Shown: positions 34,851 through 47,536 of the stretch, one piece after another
How positions within the stretch are numbered: position 1 is the stretch's first letter
Layout of the letters: every line of letters begins with the position of its first letter
Source: Rhodosorus marinus
Taxonomy: Eukaryota; Rhodophyta; Stylonematophyceae; Stylonematales; Stylonemataceae
Direction: 5' to 3'
Length of the DNA stretch: 64,000 nt
Assembly: GCA_029953675.1 (NCBI GenBank)
Contig: JAMWBK010000008.1
Coordinates: forward strand, 1,087,001 to 1,151,000
Made by a program: the position numbers and the translations under genes
Notes under the pieces: generated by a model
Told to the model about the DNA's origin: nothing
Databases searched by the model: none
What the model saw: only the letters and a program-made list of their open reading frames with translations

Positions 34851-36512
34851 ATGGACGCTGAGTTTGGGGATAGAGTTCAGTGCGAAGTGACTTCAAAGTT
34901 GAAGAGCTCCTGGATATCGACTGGGTCCCAACTGCTTGCATCGGTTTCGGTTCGCATCGGAACTGGCAGTGTTTCAGAAAGTGCGAGTGATGTGACGAGT
35001 GCGAGACCTGCGTCTTTGTTGAGCGCAGGGTCTAGGGGTGGATATTCTGCACAGTTTAATGTAAAGAGGTGCGTTGTCGATGATACCTACTTCGAGGAGC
35101 AGGAGCTTGGGAGGAGTGAAGTCGGAGCAAACGAAGAAAACAAAGCCGATGAAAGCCGGAGAAGAAAACGGCTGGCTGAGTTTACTCAGAAGCAAGGCAT
35201 GGTGAAGCTGAGCTATATTGTATGCGAAGTATCGGGACGATGGATTTGTGACAGTGCCTGGGTAGCTCAAGATGCACACGAATCCTCCAAAGAGCTCGAA
35301 GACATTGGTAGGTATGGCGACGTACCCTGGGCTGGAGCTCTTGACGACGCCTCCCACTACGGCGGTGGCGGCAAGAGGGGCTACTCCGGATTCATTTTTC
35401 GATCAAAGCCGCACATCATCGCGACCGAGGAGAAAGTTCTTTCTGGATCGCAGACAATCTATGACGTATCCTGCGAGTTTCCGGAGACATTGCCTCCATC
35501 ATTACGGGGAACCGCCGTTCGATACTCCTATGCTCTCGCGATCGTGGTCTCTTTTGACTCCTGTACACCGAAATCGTTGAGAATACCAATTCGAGTAGTC
35601 TTGTCATCTCCGCCCGCGGATGAGATTATTCCTGTGCCGTACACCAAACCTGAGGAGCCGGAAAGAAGCCAGTTTCAATCGAAATGTGGTCCCACAGACC
35701 CATTGACGATGAGATCTCATTCACTCGCTTCACTTCCTCCTCACGATGTGGATCTAGCCCTCGCTCTCTCCGTGAACGGCAGATTAACACCGTACCGCTC
35801 GGACAATGAGATTGGAGCGGCTGAGGACCTCCTGTCAGATCAGGAATCGCTCATGATGAGCTTTCGGCCGCAGCAAGCAGGAGCACGATTTCAGAACGGT
35901 GGAGTAGAAGTGGGAACTGCGAGCCCAAGCGTTCGGACTCTGGATTCCGTGCAGGAGCCCCGCTCTGCGCGTGATACGCTCCCCGTCTACGTGCTGAAGA
36001 AGGGCAATAAGAAGATTGGGAGACTTTTTCTTCCGAAAACTGTGCATGAGCTTGGAGAAACTTTAACTGCGATATTCGACTTTTCCGAAGGAGAAATCCC
36101 ATGCTACCGGCTGATCGCGTCCTTGGAAATGAAAGAGATCGTCAATCCTGCGTACGCCCTGGGAAGTAAAGATCGACCTGCAAAAAGTGACGAATACGGG
36201 AGGACGTTTAAGAAGGTTTACGGTGAGCATAGCGAGTATGTGAGTCAAGCCCTTAACACTTACTTGGTCCTTTCAATACCGAGGGACGCTGCGGTCTGTT
36301 TCCAAACGAGCGCTGTGAAGGTGATGTGGGAGCTGATTTTCGCGTTCTACACACCTAGCGATGAAAGAATTGAACAAGAGTCCACCTCACGTACCGATGA
36401 ATCGTGGTACATACCGGAAAAGGAAACCGAGGTTCTTAACTGGACCCTACCGCTGGACGTTGTTGGCCCATCAGGGGACCCCTCGGAGAAAAGAGCACAA
36501 GTTATGTCCTAA
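34851..36512 (+). CDS. RGP1: RGP1-like subunit of the RIC1-RGP1 GEF complex
   Basis: A single exon of 553 residues. The first in-frame ATG is at 34851, although the frame is open further upstream. The RGP1 (arrestin-like) domain is visible as SLRGTAVRYSYALAIVVSFD followed by SLRIPIRVVL. Later come IFDFSEGEIPCYRLIASLEM, an EHSEYVSQALNTYLVLSIPR block, and a closing WTLPLDVVGPSG, in the order seen in human and yeast RGP1. With RIC1 it activates Ypt6/Rab6 in endosome-to-Golgi traffic. The N-terminal 60 residues and a central Ser/Pro-rich insert (about 290-370) are lineage-specific. No RIC1 gene is in the window. Confidence 0.85.
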   Translation: MDAEFGDRVQCEVTSKLKSSWISTGSQLLASVSVRIGTGSVSESASDVTSARPASLLSAGSRGGYSAQFNVKRCVVDDTYFEEQELGRSEVGANEENKADESRRRKRLAEFTQKQGMVKLSYIVCEVSGRWICDSAWVAQDAHESSKELEDIGRYGDVPWAGALDDASHYGGGGKRGYSGFIFRSKPHIIATEEKVLSGSQTIYDVSCEFPETLPPSLRGTAVRYSYALAIVVSFDSCTPKSLRIPIRVVLSSPPADEIIPVPYTKPEEPERSQFQSKCGPTDPLTMRSHSLASLPPHDVDLALALSVNGRLTPYRSDNEIGAAEDLLSDQESLMMSFRPQQAGARFQNGGVEVGTASPSVRTLDSVQEPRSARDTLPVYVLKKGNKKIGRLFLPKTVHELGETLTAIFDFSEGEIPCYRLIASLEMKEIVNPAYALGSKDRPAKSDEYGRTFKKVYGEHSEYVSQALNTYLVLSIPRDAAVCFQTSAVKVMWELIFAFYTPSDERIEQESTSRTDESWYIPEKETEVLNWTLPLDVVGPSGDPSEKRAQVMS

Positions 36513-38317
36513 CTGTTTTGGAGCTGTGGCCCTTCTGAGAGCAACAGACTGAGGAAATCACGCAAGAGTCGAACATCCTGAGAGTTGAGACACGGTGTGT
36601 GAAAACGAAACACAAGGCAGCTGAGAGCACGCTTCAAGTGCAAAACGAACATGCTGAGAAGGGGCTGAGCTAGGACGGCGCAGACTGCAGCCACCTACAC
36701 GAGAGGGCGTATTCAAACTCCGTGATACATTCTGGTATTGTGCAAATACCGAGTGAGTTTCCGTATATAAATACAAGCCGGCCAGTACTTTTAGACTGAA
36801 TGATGTGATTGGCATGACAACAGTCCATCTTCGGCTTCATTGATCTGGCATTGAGCTCTGGCTGAATAAAAAGTTTTGGCAAGTGCCGTATGAGTGTATG
36901 AAAGTGGAGCGCAAAGGCGATATACATCTGGCGCTGTTGTTGCACGAACGCAGGTATCAGATGCAATGGATACATTATTCTACATGACAGTGTTGAGGCA
37001 TCTGCTGTTGTTTAGGGGGGCAAAAGCTATTCCGGAAAGGAGCTATTCAATTTCTGCAATACCTTTTGAATTTTGTTTGGATGACTGTGAGCTTGCAACC
37101 TTGCTTTCCCCCCCTCTATTCCAACGGCGAGCCTGTGTCGGTGGGGGAAGGGGGGGTGGGGTGGGGTGGGGTACGGGAAGGAACGGAATAGCTTGTCTTC
37201 TAGCAACACAAAGTCGTGATCGGTTCCTGGGCGAAATAAAAGTAGTCAGATCCTTAAAATACACCTGAGCATTCATCACCCCGCGCCCCTGCTTGATAAT
37301 TGTTTTTGAATATTTCCACGTATTTGTCCAAAATTCTTTCATTCTGTTCGTTTCGAGGGACCGAGATTGTACCAGATTGGTGAAAAGCATATGAAAATTT
37401 GAAGAAATCCATTTATTTTGATTGAGAAGATGGAGCATCGACCTCTTATATTCTCGGGAATTTATAATTTTCTTTTTTATTTAGAGACGGGTCTCGATTG
37501 CTTTCTCTTTCCTTAATAGAAAAATTTCACGGCCGTGGAGAGGAGTCCGACCCTTATCGGCCCTGTAGGGCACCTTTGGCCCACACCCCCCCGCTGTTTG
37601 AGATTTAGTAAGATTTACATATATTTACCATTTTACCCCCCTCTCCCCTTTAAGATAGAAACTCAAGCGTAAAGGGGGAATCGTGCTGTACCTGTAAGGT
37701 GCACAAATATAGATCCTCAGTTTCTAGTAAATTCAAAAAATAAGAAGTGTTTCTGGAGATGGGTGGCGAGGGGCTTGGAATAGTGCAATTGAATTGACTT
37801 GATGTACTATTAGAAAACTCTGAGGGGTTTATGATGGTAGGGTGTCGGGGGGGGGGAGTTTTCCTCTTTTTTTTCTTTTTTTTCAGTGTTTGCACATGTT
37901 GGGATGGTTTTGTTCTGGAAAAAGTAGTTTTTAATGATAAATGAGTAAAATCGCGGATCGTGGGTTTGGGATTGATCTGATGAGCTTTGGAGCGTTTTGT
38001 GAGAGAGAGGTGGGAATAGTTGAGGTTTATGGTGTGTGTGTGGATGATTGTGAATAGAACGGTGCGGGGATTGCTGAATTGGGCAGGCTGGGAAAGACTG
38101 TATGGTGTTTTCCGTTCTTTCGTTTCTGGTGGAGAGGGATCTGTAGTGTTTGGGGAGTTGTGAGGGTGGGCTGGTGGGTCCGTCGTTGGAGGAGGACAAC
38201 TTCATCGTGGAGCTGTGGTGGGGGGAGGGGGTCCAGGGGGAGATTCGGTTTGCTTGGGCCGGGGTCCGAGGGCGTGCAATCTTGGCACGTGGTTAGTACG
38301 GGCTGACGGTGTCGAGG
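36513..38317. other. 1.8 kb intergenic with G-tracts
   Basis: No gene recognised. It is G-run rich on the plus strand at about 37,143, 37,845 and 38,221, and holds the upstream region of the acetyl-CoA carboxylase gene. Minus ORFs here are Pro/His-rich complements of the G-runs. Confidence 0.6.
37143..37177 (+). promoter_or_regulatory. G-quadruplex-forming tract
   Basis: Consecutive G-runs of 3-7 separated by one to three bases, including the repeated unit GGGGT. It meets the standard four-tract motif several times over. Intergenic, about 1.1 kb upstream of the ACC start. Confidence 0.5.
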
Positions 38318-41300
38318 ATGGAGGGATTAGCGTTTGGGTTTACCGCGGCGGCATCGGGTCGGGATTTGTTGAAGCCTACCTCGGGGTTTAGGATGACTGG
38401 ACGATGGCCTGCATCCTCCTTATCGAGGCGGGGATCTCGTGTGATTATGGTCACGAGTGTTCCTGTGTCCGTTGAGAGTAGTCTTTCCTCCACAGGGAAG
38501 GACCCAGTTTCCGACTATGTGGAGAGCCGGAAGGGGGGCAAGGTGATTCGCAGGATTCTGATCGCCAACAATGGAATGGCTGCAACGAAGGCTATTCTTT
38601 CTATTCGAAAGTGGGCTTATACTGAACTCGGGGACGATCGTGCGATTGAGTTTATCGCAATGGCAACTCCTGAGGACTTGAACGCAAACGCAGAGTTCAT
38701 CCGCCTAGCCGATGCGTTTGTTGAGGTCCCGGGGGGGACGAACAGGAACAATTACGCCAACGTCAATCTGATCGTGGATACTGCGCTCGCGCAGAACGTT
38801 GACGCAGTGTGGCCTGGATGGGGGCATGCAAGTGAAAATCCGAAGCTTCCAAATACCCTGAAAGAGAACGGAATCAAATTCATAGGTCCCCCGGGCCCAG
38901 TCATGAGCGTACTCGGCGACAAAATCGCGGCGAACATTCTGGCGCAGACCGCTGAGGTGCCGAGCATTCCCTGGAGTGGTACGGGACTGACAGCTGAGCT
39001 GCAGGAGGATGGGACCATTCCGGACGAGACTTTCAACAAGGCCTGCGTTACTACTGAGGAAGAGGCGATCGAGGCGTCGAAGGGGATAGGCTTTCCGATA
39101 ATGATCAAAGCATCGGAGGGCGGAGGTGGAAAGGGTATCAGAATGGTTGCGAATGAGGATGAGCTTCGTGCAAACTTCACACAAGTGCAAAACGAAGTAC
39201 CGGGCTCACCAATCTTCATGATGCAGCTTTGCAAGAACGCGAGACATTTGGAAGTGCAGATTGTTGGTGACGAGCACGGCAACACGGTTGCGTTGAATGG
39301 CAGGGACTGCTCAACCCAGAGACGGTTCCAGAAGATCTTTGAGGAAGGACCTCCGGTTATTGCAAAGCGGGAGACTTTCCGAGAAATGGAGAAGGCTGCG
39401 CAGCGACTGACTCACTCCATTGGCTATGTTGGCGCTGGAACAGTGGAATACCTCTATAACGCAGAAAGTGACACATACTGCTTTTTGGAGTTGAACCCTA
39501 GATTGCAGGTGAGCAGGACTCCATTGCTGACAAAGTCCATCTGATTCCTCTACAAGTTGATTGCCTTGAGGAGAAAAAAAAACTCGTGAGGAGGTAGCTT
39601 GAACTTAAGAGGACTTCCTGTTTGCAATTTTCCTAGGTTGAGCATCCGGTAACAGAGGGACTGACTGGTGTGAACCTCCCCGCAACTCAACTTCAAATTG
39701 CCATGGGGATTCCACTCTACAACATTCCTGATCTCCGAGAGTTCTTTGGCCAAGACCGCTACGGGCTTTCCGAAATTGATTTCTTCAAAACTGAGTACAC
39801 TGAAATTGACCGCCACGTCATTGCAGCCAGAATCACCGCCGAGAATCCGGATGACGGGTTCAAGCCGACCTCTGGGCGGATCGAGCGCGTCCGATTCCAA
39901 TCATCTCCGAACGTTTGGGGCTATTTTTCCGTTGGTGCCCGGGGAGGAATCCACGAATTTGCGGATTCGCAATTCGGCCATATCTTCGCCACAGGTAGTA
40001 CACGAAACGAAGCTAGGAAAGCGCTGGTTCTCGCGTTGAAGGAAGTGGAGGTGAGGGGCCCCCGGTTTTTCTTGCTTTCAGTCTCTCTGACCCGTCACCG
40101 GTAGTCCTGAGTTACTCATCTCTTCCCAATCCGGACCGTCCTTGTAGGCTCGTGGAGATATCCGAAACCCTGTGGATTATCTAGTACAGCTCCTTGAAAC
40201 GGACTCCTTCAAGAACAACGATATCGATACGTCGTGGCTTGATAAGCTGATCAAGGAGAAGACCGTTAATGTAGAACCAGACACAGAGCAAGTAGTTCTC
40301 GCAGCAGTGATCTATCGGGCTTTCTCCTATGTGCAGCGAGTTCTCAAAAAATTTGAGGCCAGTCTTGAAAAGGGACAAACGGCTTCCGCAGTTGAGATCG
40401 CTGGTATCAACCGTTTTCCTATTGACATTGCGTACAAGGGCGTGAAATACAACTTCGGCGTAGTTCGAGCGGGACCGGAGCGATTGGTTCTCACGATTGG
40501 CAAGCAGCAAATTGAGACCTCCGTCCGTGAGCAGCCCGATGGCAGCCTGCTGGCAACTTATGGAGGTGTTGCACGGAACGTGAATGGTTTGGAGGAGCCG
40601 CTCGGTCTGAGAATTACGCTCGACGGCCAGACAGTTCTTATTCCGAATGTGTTTGATCCTTCGGAACTTCGTTCCGATGTCAACGGAAAGGTGGTGCGGT
40701 TCTTGAAGGAAGACGGGGACGATATCCAGCAAGGGGAGCCCTACGTAGAAGTTGAATCTATGAAGATGATCATGCAACTGTCAGCGGCTGAGAGTGGAAA
40801 GTTTACTGGGAAGCTGAGCGCGGGATCGGTAATCAAGACGGGTGATATGCTCGGCAGTCTTCAATTGAAGGATGCGAGCAAGGTAAAGAAAATTGTCCCA
40901 TTCGAAGGAGAGTTTGACGAGAGCTGGTCTAAGTACTCGACCAAACGCGCACCGAAGGACGACTTGATGTTGGTGATGGATGGCTACGATCAGGACTTCG
41001 ACGAATCTGTTCAAAGATTGTTCAAGACCCAAAACATTGAGGAAGCCGGTGACGACATAAACCAGCTGATGACCAAGTACGTGGAGGTGGAAGAAATTTT
41101 CTCAGGAAAGCCTTTCGATCAGGCACTGTCAGGGCTGATCACGGCTCGGAAGGATGACTTGAAGCCGGTCAGACAGATTACCATCTCGCATTTGCAGAAA
41201 GGGAGGTCGATTCTGGTCCGGTCCCTTATTCGACAGCTGTTTACCTATCACGAAACATATACCTCTTTCCAGTGTCCGACTGCCCTCGAGAACACTCTTC

Positions 41301-44300
41301 ATCGACTTACGGCACTGTCCGGGAAGGAGCTCAGCAAAGTATCAGCGGCAGCCAAGGAGCTGCTGATCGAGTTTAGGGTTCCCAACAACGAAGCCCGTTT
41401 GGCGTTGCTGCGGACGTTTATTACGCAGGATAAGCCGATTAAGGAACTCGCTAGGTCCCGACAGCTGTCCCTCTCCGTAGATCTGCTTTGCGAACTGTTC
41501 TTCGACAAGGACGAGAGCGTGCGAAAAGCTGCGATGGAGGTCTACAGCCGAAGAGTCTCCTTCTTGCACAAAGTTCAGGACTTCAAGATCAGCGAAGGCT
41601 CCGATGGACAGACGCTAGCCACGTTCCAATTCAACTACATGGATTACGTGGACGAGAATGCAGAACCAGTGGAGAGGCTTGGTGCGCTTACAACGATTCC
41701 ACTTTTCTCTCAGTTGGAGGGGGGACTGGACAATTCGCTTGACAATTTCCAAAAGGAGCTCGGATCGAGGAAGGAACCGGATGCCCTTTCAAACTTGCTC
41801 ACGCTAACCATTGAGAAGATGGATAGCGAAGTATCAGATGACGAGATTATCCCCAAGCTCGAGGGGATACTGAGACAAAGGCAGGCCTTGATGCGTGAAC
41901 TTGGAATTCGCACTGTGACCTTGATCATCTTGCAGCAGGAAACTGCACGACCTCGGTACTACACCTTTGAAGAATGTCTCAACTACGGAGAGAACGATCT
42001 AAGGAGGAATATGCGGTCAACTGCGTACTACATCCTTGAGCTCAAATCCTTGCTCAGCGGATACGAGATTAAAAGGCTACCTGCTGTTTCGCGCAATGCT
42101 CAGTTGTGGTTGGGCACGGAAGCTGTGGATTCTGATGTGTCTGTGTCAAGACCACGCAGTCAGCGAGTGTTTTTCAGAGGCTTTTCCCTATCTGATGTGA
42201 CGATTGATGGCGTTGCTGAAAAGATCCTCATGACGGCTATGGACGAGCTCGAGCGAGCGCTAATCCTTCCGGATGTAGCTGCAACGGCTTCATCATCTAT
42301 CTTCCTTCACTTCATCGTACCATTTACGAGTACGACTACAGATCTGATCTTCAAACTACGGAATCTGTTCCGGAACCTGATTCCAAAGCACTCTGAGCGT
42401 CTCCTCAAGTACAAGGTGGACGAAATCGACGTAAAGATTCGAGCAAATTTTGAGAATGACAAGGCGGTTCCGATCCGACTGGTGGCCTCGAGCAGCACTG
42501 GAGAATGGCTGAAGCCTGAAGTCTACCTGGAGGACAACGACCCAGTTACGGGAGTTACTGAATCGTTCAGGTCCTTTGAGCAACTGGAGACCGGAAGCAT
42601 GACTGTTTCGCCCTATCTTTCAAGCAATATCCTTCAGATGAAGCGCGCATCTGCGAGACGCGTTGGTTCAACATACGTCTACGACTTCATTGGTCTGTTT
42701 GAAATGTCCGTGAAGAAGTCTTGGCAGCAGTTCCCAGGCCTGGAGATGCCGGAAGATTCCATTTTGGAAGCCGAAGAACTTGTCCTCAACTTCGAGACAG
42801 ATCAGCTCGAACTCGTGAAACGGCCTCCTGGTGCGAATGATGTTGGCATGGTTGCATGGCTTCTCAAGCTGAAGACTCCGGAGTACCCTGAAGGACGCGA
42901 AGTTGTAGTAGTTGCGAACGACGTCACCTTCCAAGCAGGTTCGTTTGGAGTTCGCGAAGACGATGTTTTCTTCAAGGCCTCGGAGTTTGCGAGAGAGCGG
43001 GGAATCCCCCGAGTGTATTTGGCGTGCAACTCTGGAGCTCGGATTGGGCTTGATTCGAAACTGAAGAGTAAGTTCAAGGTCCAGTTCAAGGACGACTCCA
43101 AACCGTCCCTTGGCTTCGAGTATCTGTACCTCACTGACGAGGACTACCAGGAGATGAAGCCAGACGAAGCAAATGCCCACGCGATGACTGTAGACGGCGA
43201 GACAAGATGGGTGTTCGATGACATTATCGGTTCGGTCCATGGTATTGGAGTTGAGAATCTCCGCGGGAGTGGAAAAATAGCTGGAGAAACGAGCCGCGCT
43301 TACGATGATGTGTTCACTCTCAGCTATGTCACTGGAAGAACCGTTGGGATTGGTGCGTACCTTGTGCGACTCGGACAGCGCACGATTCAAATGTCGAATG
43401 GGCCTATCATTCTTACCGGGTACGTGGCCTTGAACAAGCTCCTCGGCAAGGACGTTTACACTACCCAGGATCAACTCGGAGGACCCCAAATCATGTCTCC
43501 CAATGGTGTGAGTCATTTGGTCGTTTCCAGCGACCAAGAGGGAGTTGAGGAAATTCTGAGATGGCTTTCCGTTGTTCCAAAGACAAAATCATCTATTGCG
43601 CCGATGCTTGCTCCGGAGCTTGTTGACCCCGTTGATCGTGAGATCGATTTTGTCCCAACGAAGACACCCTATGATCCAAGGCATATGCTGGCTGGGGTCG
43701 AGGGAGACGATGGTACCTTCCTCTCGGGCTTTTTCGACAAAGGAACGTTCAAAGAATACTTGCCACACTGGGGTAAAAGTGTGGTTGTTGGTCGTGCGCG
43801 ACTGGGCGGTATTCCGTTTGGTGTAATATCCATTGAGACCAGGTCTGTCGATAGGCGTATTCCCGCGGATCCTGGAAATGAAGAGTCACGTGAGGTTGTG
43901 GAGGCTCAGGCGGGTCAAGTATGGTTTCCGGACTCCGCGTACAAGACGGCTCAAGCTCTTGAAGATTTCAACCGAGGAGAGAATTTGCCGGTCATGATCT
44001 TCGCGAATTGGAGAGGTTTCTCGGGAGGTACTCGGGACATGTTTGGAGAAATTCTGAAGTATGGATCGATGATCGTTGATGCGCTACGAAACTACAAGCA
44101 ACCAGTATTTATCTACTTGCCTCCGAACGCCGAACTTCGTGGTGGAGCGTGGGTGGTGGTTGACCCTACTATAAACGAGGAGATGATGGAGATGTATGCG
44201 GACGTGGAAAGTCGTGGAGGAATTCTGGAGCCTCCAGGTATCTGCGAGGTAAGTACCCTGGCCGCCCTGTGGATGCGATTGGAGGTCAAAAAGGGGGTCA

Positions 44301-45053
44301 CAAGGGAAGGATAGTTGTATTTAAATATAGAACTTTTTTTGGAATTCGTCTAGGTCAAATTCCGTGACAAGGAGCAGAAGCAGACGATGCACAGACTCGA
44401 CGACGAGCTCATCCGTTTGGATGCGCAGCTCAAGTCTACAGACTCGGCTGGCGAGCGGGAACAGATCAACGAGCAAATAGCGAACAGGGAGAAGCAACTG
44501 GCTCCCGTCTATCTTCAAATCGCGCACGAGTTTGCTGATCTGCATGATCGCGCAGGGAGGATGAAGGCCAAGGGAGTGATTTCTGATGCGCTCTCGTGGA
44601 AGAGGTGCGTATTTGACCGCCGTCGGATTCAAAGTACCGCGTCCTGAACCATGCTTTGCTCTTTGCGCAGTTCTCGAAAGTTCTTCTACTGGAGGGCAAA
44701 GAGACGAATCTTGGAGCATTCTGCACGAAAAGATCTCCAGGTGGCGAACACTTGTCTGTCGTGGTTGGAGACTGAGACTCTGGTCAAGTCCGTCTGTCCA
44801 GCTGAGTGGTCTGACAACACGGCTGTAGCAACGTGGTTTGAGGAAAATCCAGAGGCCCTGGCCCTGCTGATATCTCAGCAAACGGTAAGCCGCACCTTGT
44901 CGCCCAAAGTATATCTCACCACCCATGGAAAGCCTGACATATTATTTATCTTCGCCCTCCCTCCAGCTGGTTTGCGCTCAAAACTTGCTGAAGGCGAAGC
45001 TAGAAAAGCTTTCCCCTGAGCAGCAGGAGGCGCTGAAGAAAAGCATATGCTAG
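38318..45053 (+). CDS. ACC: Multidomain eukaryotic acetyl-CoA carboxylase
   Basis: Exons 38318-39508, 39637-40050, 40148-44248, 44354-44604, 44671-44884, 44967-45053; 2,085 residues. It catalyses ATP- and bicarbonate-dependent carboxylation of acetyl-CoA to malonyl-CoA. Biotin carboxylase begins [20 protein letters not shown], with the ATP-grasp loop [12 protein letters not shown] and biotin-carboxylase end [16 protein letters not shown]. The biotinyl site VEVESMKM has its Lys at codon 40763-40765 (residue 741). The carboxyltransferase halves are marked by [50 protein letters not shown] and [11 protein letters not shown]. Before the BC domain are about 75 extra residues, Ser/Arg-rich, with [11 protein letters not shown], resembling a plastid transit peptide. 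All exons join in frame and key residues are intact. Confidence 0.97.
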
Positions 45054-46248
45054 GTAGGCTTGTTACGGGACTATAGTGTTTATTGCTGAAGGATAATATT
45101 CTGTTGAATCTAGTGAGACGGGGGCTCGCCCCCGTTCCAAACCCCCAAAATCATTAGTAATTTCTTTCCATACCATCAATAAAGGTCGTTCAGGCATCAC
45201 TTTCTCATTGTTCTTGCTTGACAATCCGGGCGCTTCTAAGCCTTTGTCTGCTGGCCTTGGAAGGGATTCATCCGCTAATATGCTACGAATTTCCTTGGTC
45301 GAAACCATTGCACACCAGGAATGCATGAAACACCCTCTTTAGTCATGCGAAGGATGGTGCGACATCTCTTCCAGTCGAGGACAACTCGCCACACATGATC
45401 TTTCTCAACGATTCTTCGCAAGCAATTCGTCGAAGGGGAAGAACAAGCAGACAGGTGTATTTGGCGAATTGGCCACAAACTCATCTTGTGATGAAACAAA
45501 TGACATCAAGCAATTAAGAAAATACAAAAAATCCAGGTGTAAAGAGGTCACAGCCGGAGACATAAACTCAGAGACAGAGTCAGCTTGATGTTCACTAGAG
45601 CGGTGCAGATGATAATGTATGCTGTAGTATTGGTCGCATGATCCGGTTGGTTCCATCCCAGTAAACGCATGTCCCCGATTTCTGCCCTACCGGACAACTC
45701 CATAATCTACTACCTTGCCGATGCTCAAGGGGAAGCTGTCGACTAGGCCACACAAGGAGTTTCGTGTTCTCAGCAAACCCAAACAGTTGACTATTCCTGC
45801 TCTACCACCACCTCTCATCTGCGCGGCTGGAACCGCAGTGAGGGCTTACGTCCTTTTGCATATCTCACAAGGCTTTGCCTGTACGACCCCAGCGGTGAAT
45901 GTGAAACTGCCATCCCCATCAAATCTCATCTCTCAGGAAACAGGTATTTGGTAACCGTGTTGCACCGGAGTAGGGCTGTGAGTGGCGGAAGCATTCACGA
46001 GTGAGAAGCTCAGGTTCTGATGTTCATAGGGTGAGGCTCTTGTTAGGTACCGCTTGGGAGCACAGGATTGAAACTAGGATTTAAGGTAAACGCGGTGACT
46101 TGTTTTCATGCTCATAGGTTTTGTTGGAAGTGGATAGAAGGATAGATTCTGCGACAGTTTTGAGGTTGGGTTCTGGATTCGTTTTGATTTTCGTACTCGA
46201 TGATTTGGACGGGGAGAGGATTGGTTGGAGAACCTCTGGTAGATTTGG
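45054..46248. other. 1.2 kb with several coding-like fragments, unresolved
   Basis: On the minus strand an ATG frame at 45326-45063 (87 codons; STKEIRSILADESLPRPADK) and a nearby frame ending FFPFDELLAKNR (stop at 45405) look protein-like. So does an ATG frame of about 50 codons starting near 45,703 (MELSGRAEIGDMRLLGWNQP). They are in different frames and I found no consistent splicing. A plus ATG frame at 45721-45954 overlaps none of these. Possibly one small minus gene with short introns, possibly a pseudogene. Confidence 0.35.
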
Positions 46249-47190
46249 ATGAGTCTCTATAGGCTTCGCGGCCTTGTGCTGGGCGCGGTTTTCCTTTTTG
46301 TTTGGACTGTGGATTGGCTCTTGAGGTGCCTTGATGGTCTGAAGCAGTGGTTGGACCAGTTGATTTTCGATTACAAAAGATCTACTGTAAATGGGTGCCT
46401 GGTTGAGAGTTTGCATGTTGCGATAATTTGTGAAGATTTAGAACCCAAAAATGGTTCGAGTGAGCTAGGAGTAGAGACCTTGGCCAGGGTTTGCTGTTGG
46501 TGTTCTGAGGAAGGTATACGTTACCTGAGAAAAGCTGTGCATCCGGTGGCCCGGTAGAAATCTTAATTCCGAGTCTGGAAACCTTTCGTGTTCGCAGGGG
46601 CTAAGCTTATAACGTTGTATGATGGGAGTGGAGGTTTGGCAGAGCTTTCAGGAGCAATTTCGGATTCTGTGAAGCGACAGACGGCGAGTGAGCATGTTAA
46701 GATCGAGGTCTGCAACTGGAAAGCGAAGCTACCAAAGGATAGTTCGAACATGATCACAACGTCTGTTCGTATCATAACACCAGATTTCGGGCGGGGAGCC
46801 TTGGTGAACTACACTAGAGCGCTAGCTGGCAACGGCAGCTTGTCGAAGGGAAAGATCAGTTTTCAAGGTACGTTTTGGCGTTCCTGCCATCGTTTATCCA
46901 TGTGCTCCACGCTATTTTAGGTTTTTGAACACCGCTTTTCTGTTGCCTCTGTCCCTGTTTTATCAGACGTTGTGAAAACGTTGGATGAAGATCCGCTCCA
47001 AATTCTGCTTGAGACCGAGCCAGATTTATTGCTCTTGTTCGCAGAGAGTCGAACGCTAGGTGCGTTTCCGCCGTGGCAGATTCGGTTAACCCAGATTAAG
47101 CATTTTCGCAGCTTGGCTGAGATGACGCGATCAAAACTGCGCTACGCGCTCATGAAAGCTCTGACATCCGAGAAGAGATTTGGAAGATGA
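46249..47190 (+). CDS. NUS1: NUS1 (Nogo-B receptor), cis-prenyltransferase accessory subunit
   Basis: Exons 46249-46513, 46598-46867, 46967-47190; 252 residues. The N-terminal hydrophobic helix LRGLVLGAVFLFVWTVDWLL anchors it in the ER. The cis-PT-like domain follows: VCCWCSEEGAKLITLYDGSG, a central IITPDFGRGALVNYTRAL, then DLLLLFAESRTLGAFPPWQI and RLTQIKHF. It ends EKRFGR, which keeps the C-terminal RxG motif that completes the heteromeric active site with DHDDS. The active-site Asp of catalytic subunits is absent, as expected for NUS1. It acts in dolichol synthesis for N-glycosylation. The catalytic partner is not in the window. Confidence 0.92.
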
Positions 47191-47536
47191 CAAGCGCTTT
47201 TAAACACGTCGACGCAAGCCTTTCGCCGTTCATTGACTTAACTTGGCTGCGTACGGGCCTGTCCAGTACACGAGTGCGCGACGAACGAACTTTTCAAGAT
47301 ATCAACTTCTAGGGAAAATAACAATCTTTTAATATACAAATTTTATCAGTCCGCAAATTTGCAGACAAGAACGTAGCAACAAAAGCGCCTCAACTCCTCT
47401 CTACTCATTGTGGTAGAGAACCAGCTCAAACAGTGCACCCCAAGCTCACAAGTGTTGACTTTGCCCTAGGCTCATTCTCACAACAAACCCATAAACACCA
47501 ACCGCACTCTGTACACAGCAGCAGCCACCTCGTTCC
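47191..47536. other. 0.35 kb between convergent NUS1 and PHD genes
   Basis: 3' flanks of two convergent genes; no coding sequence. Confidence 0.6.
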
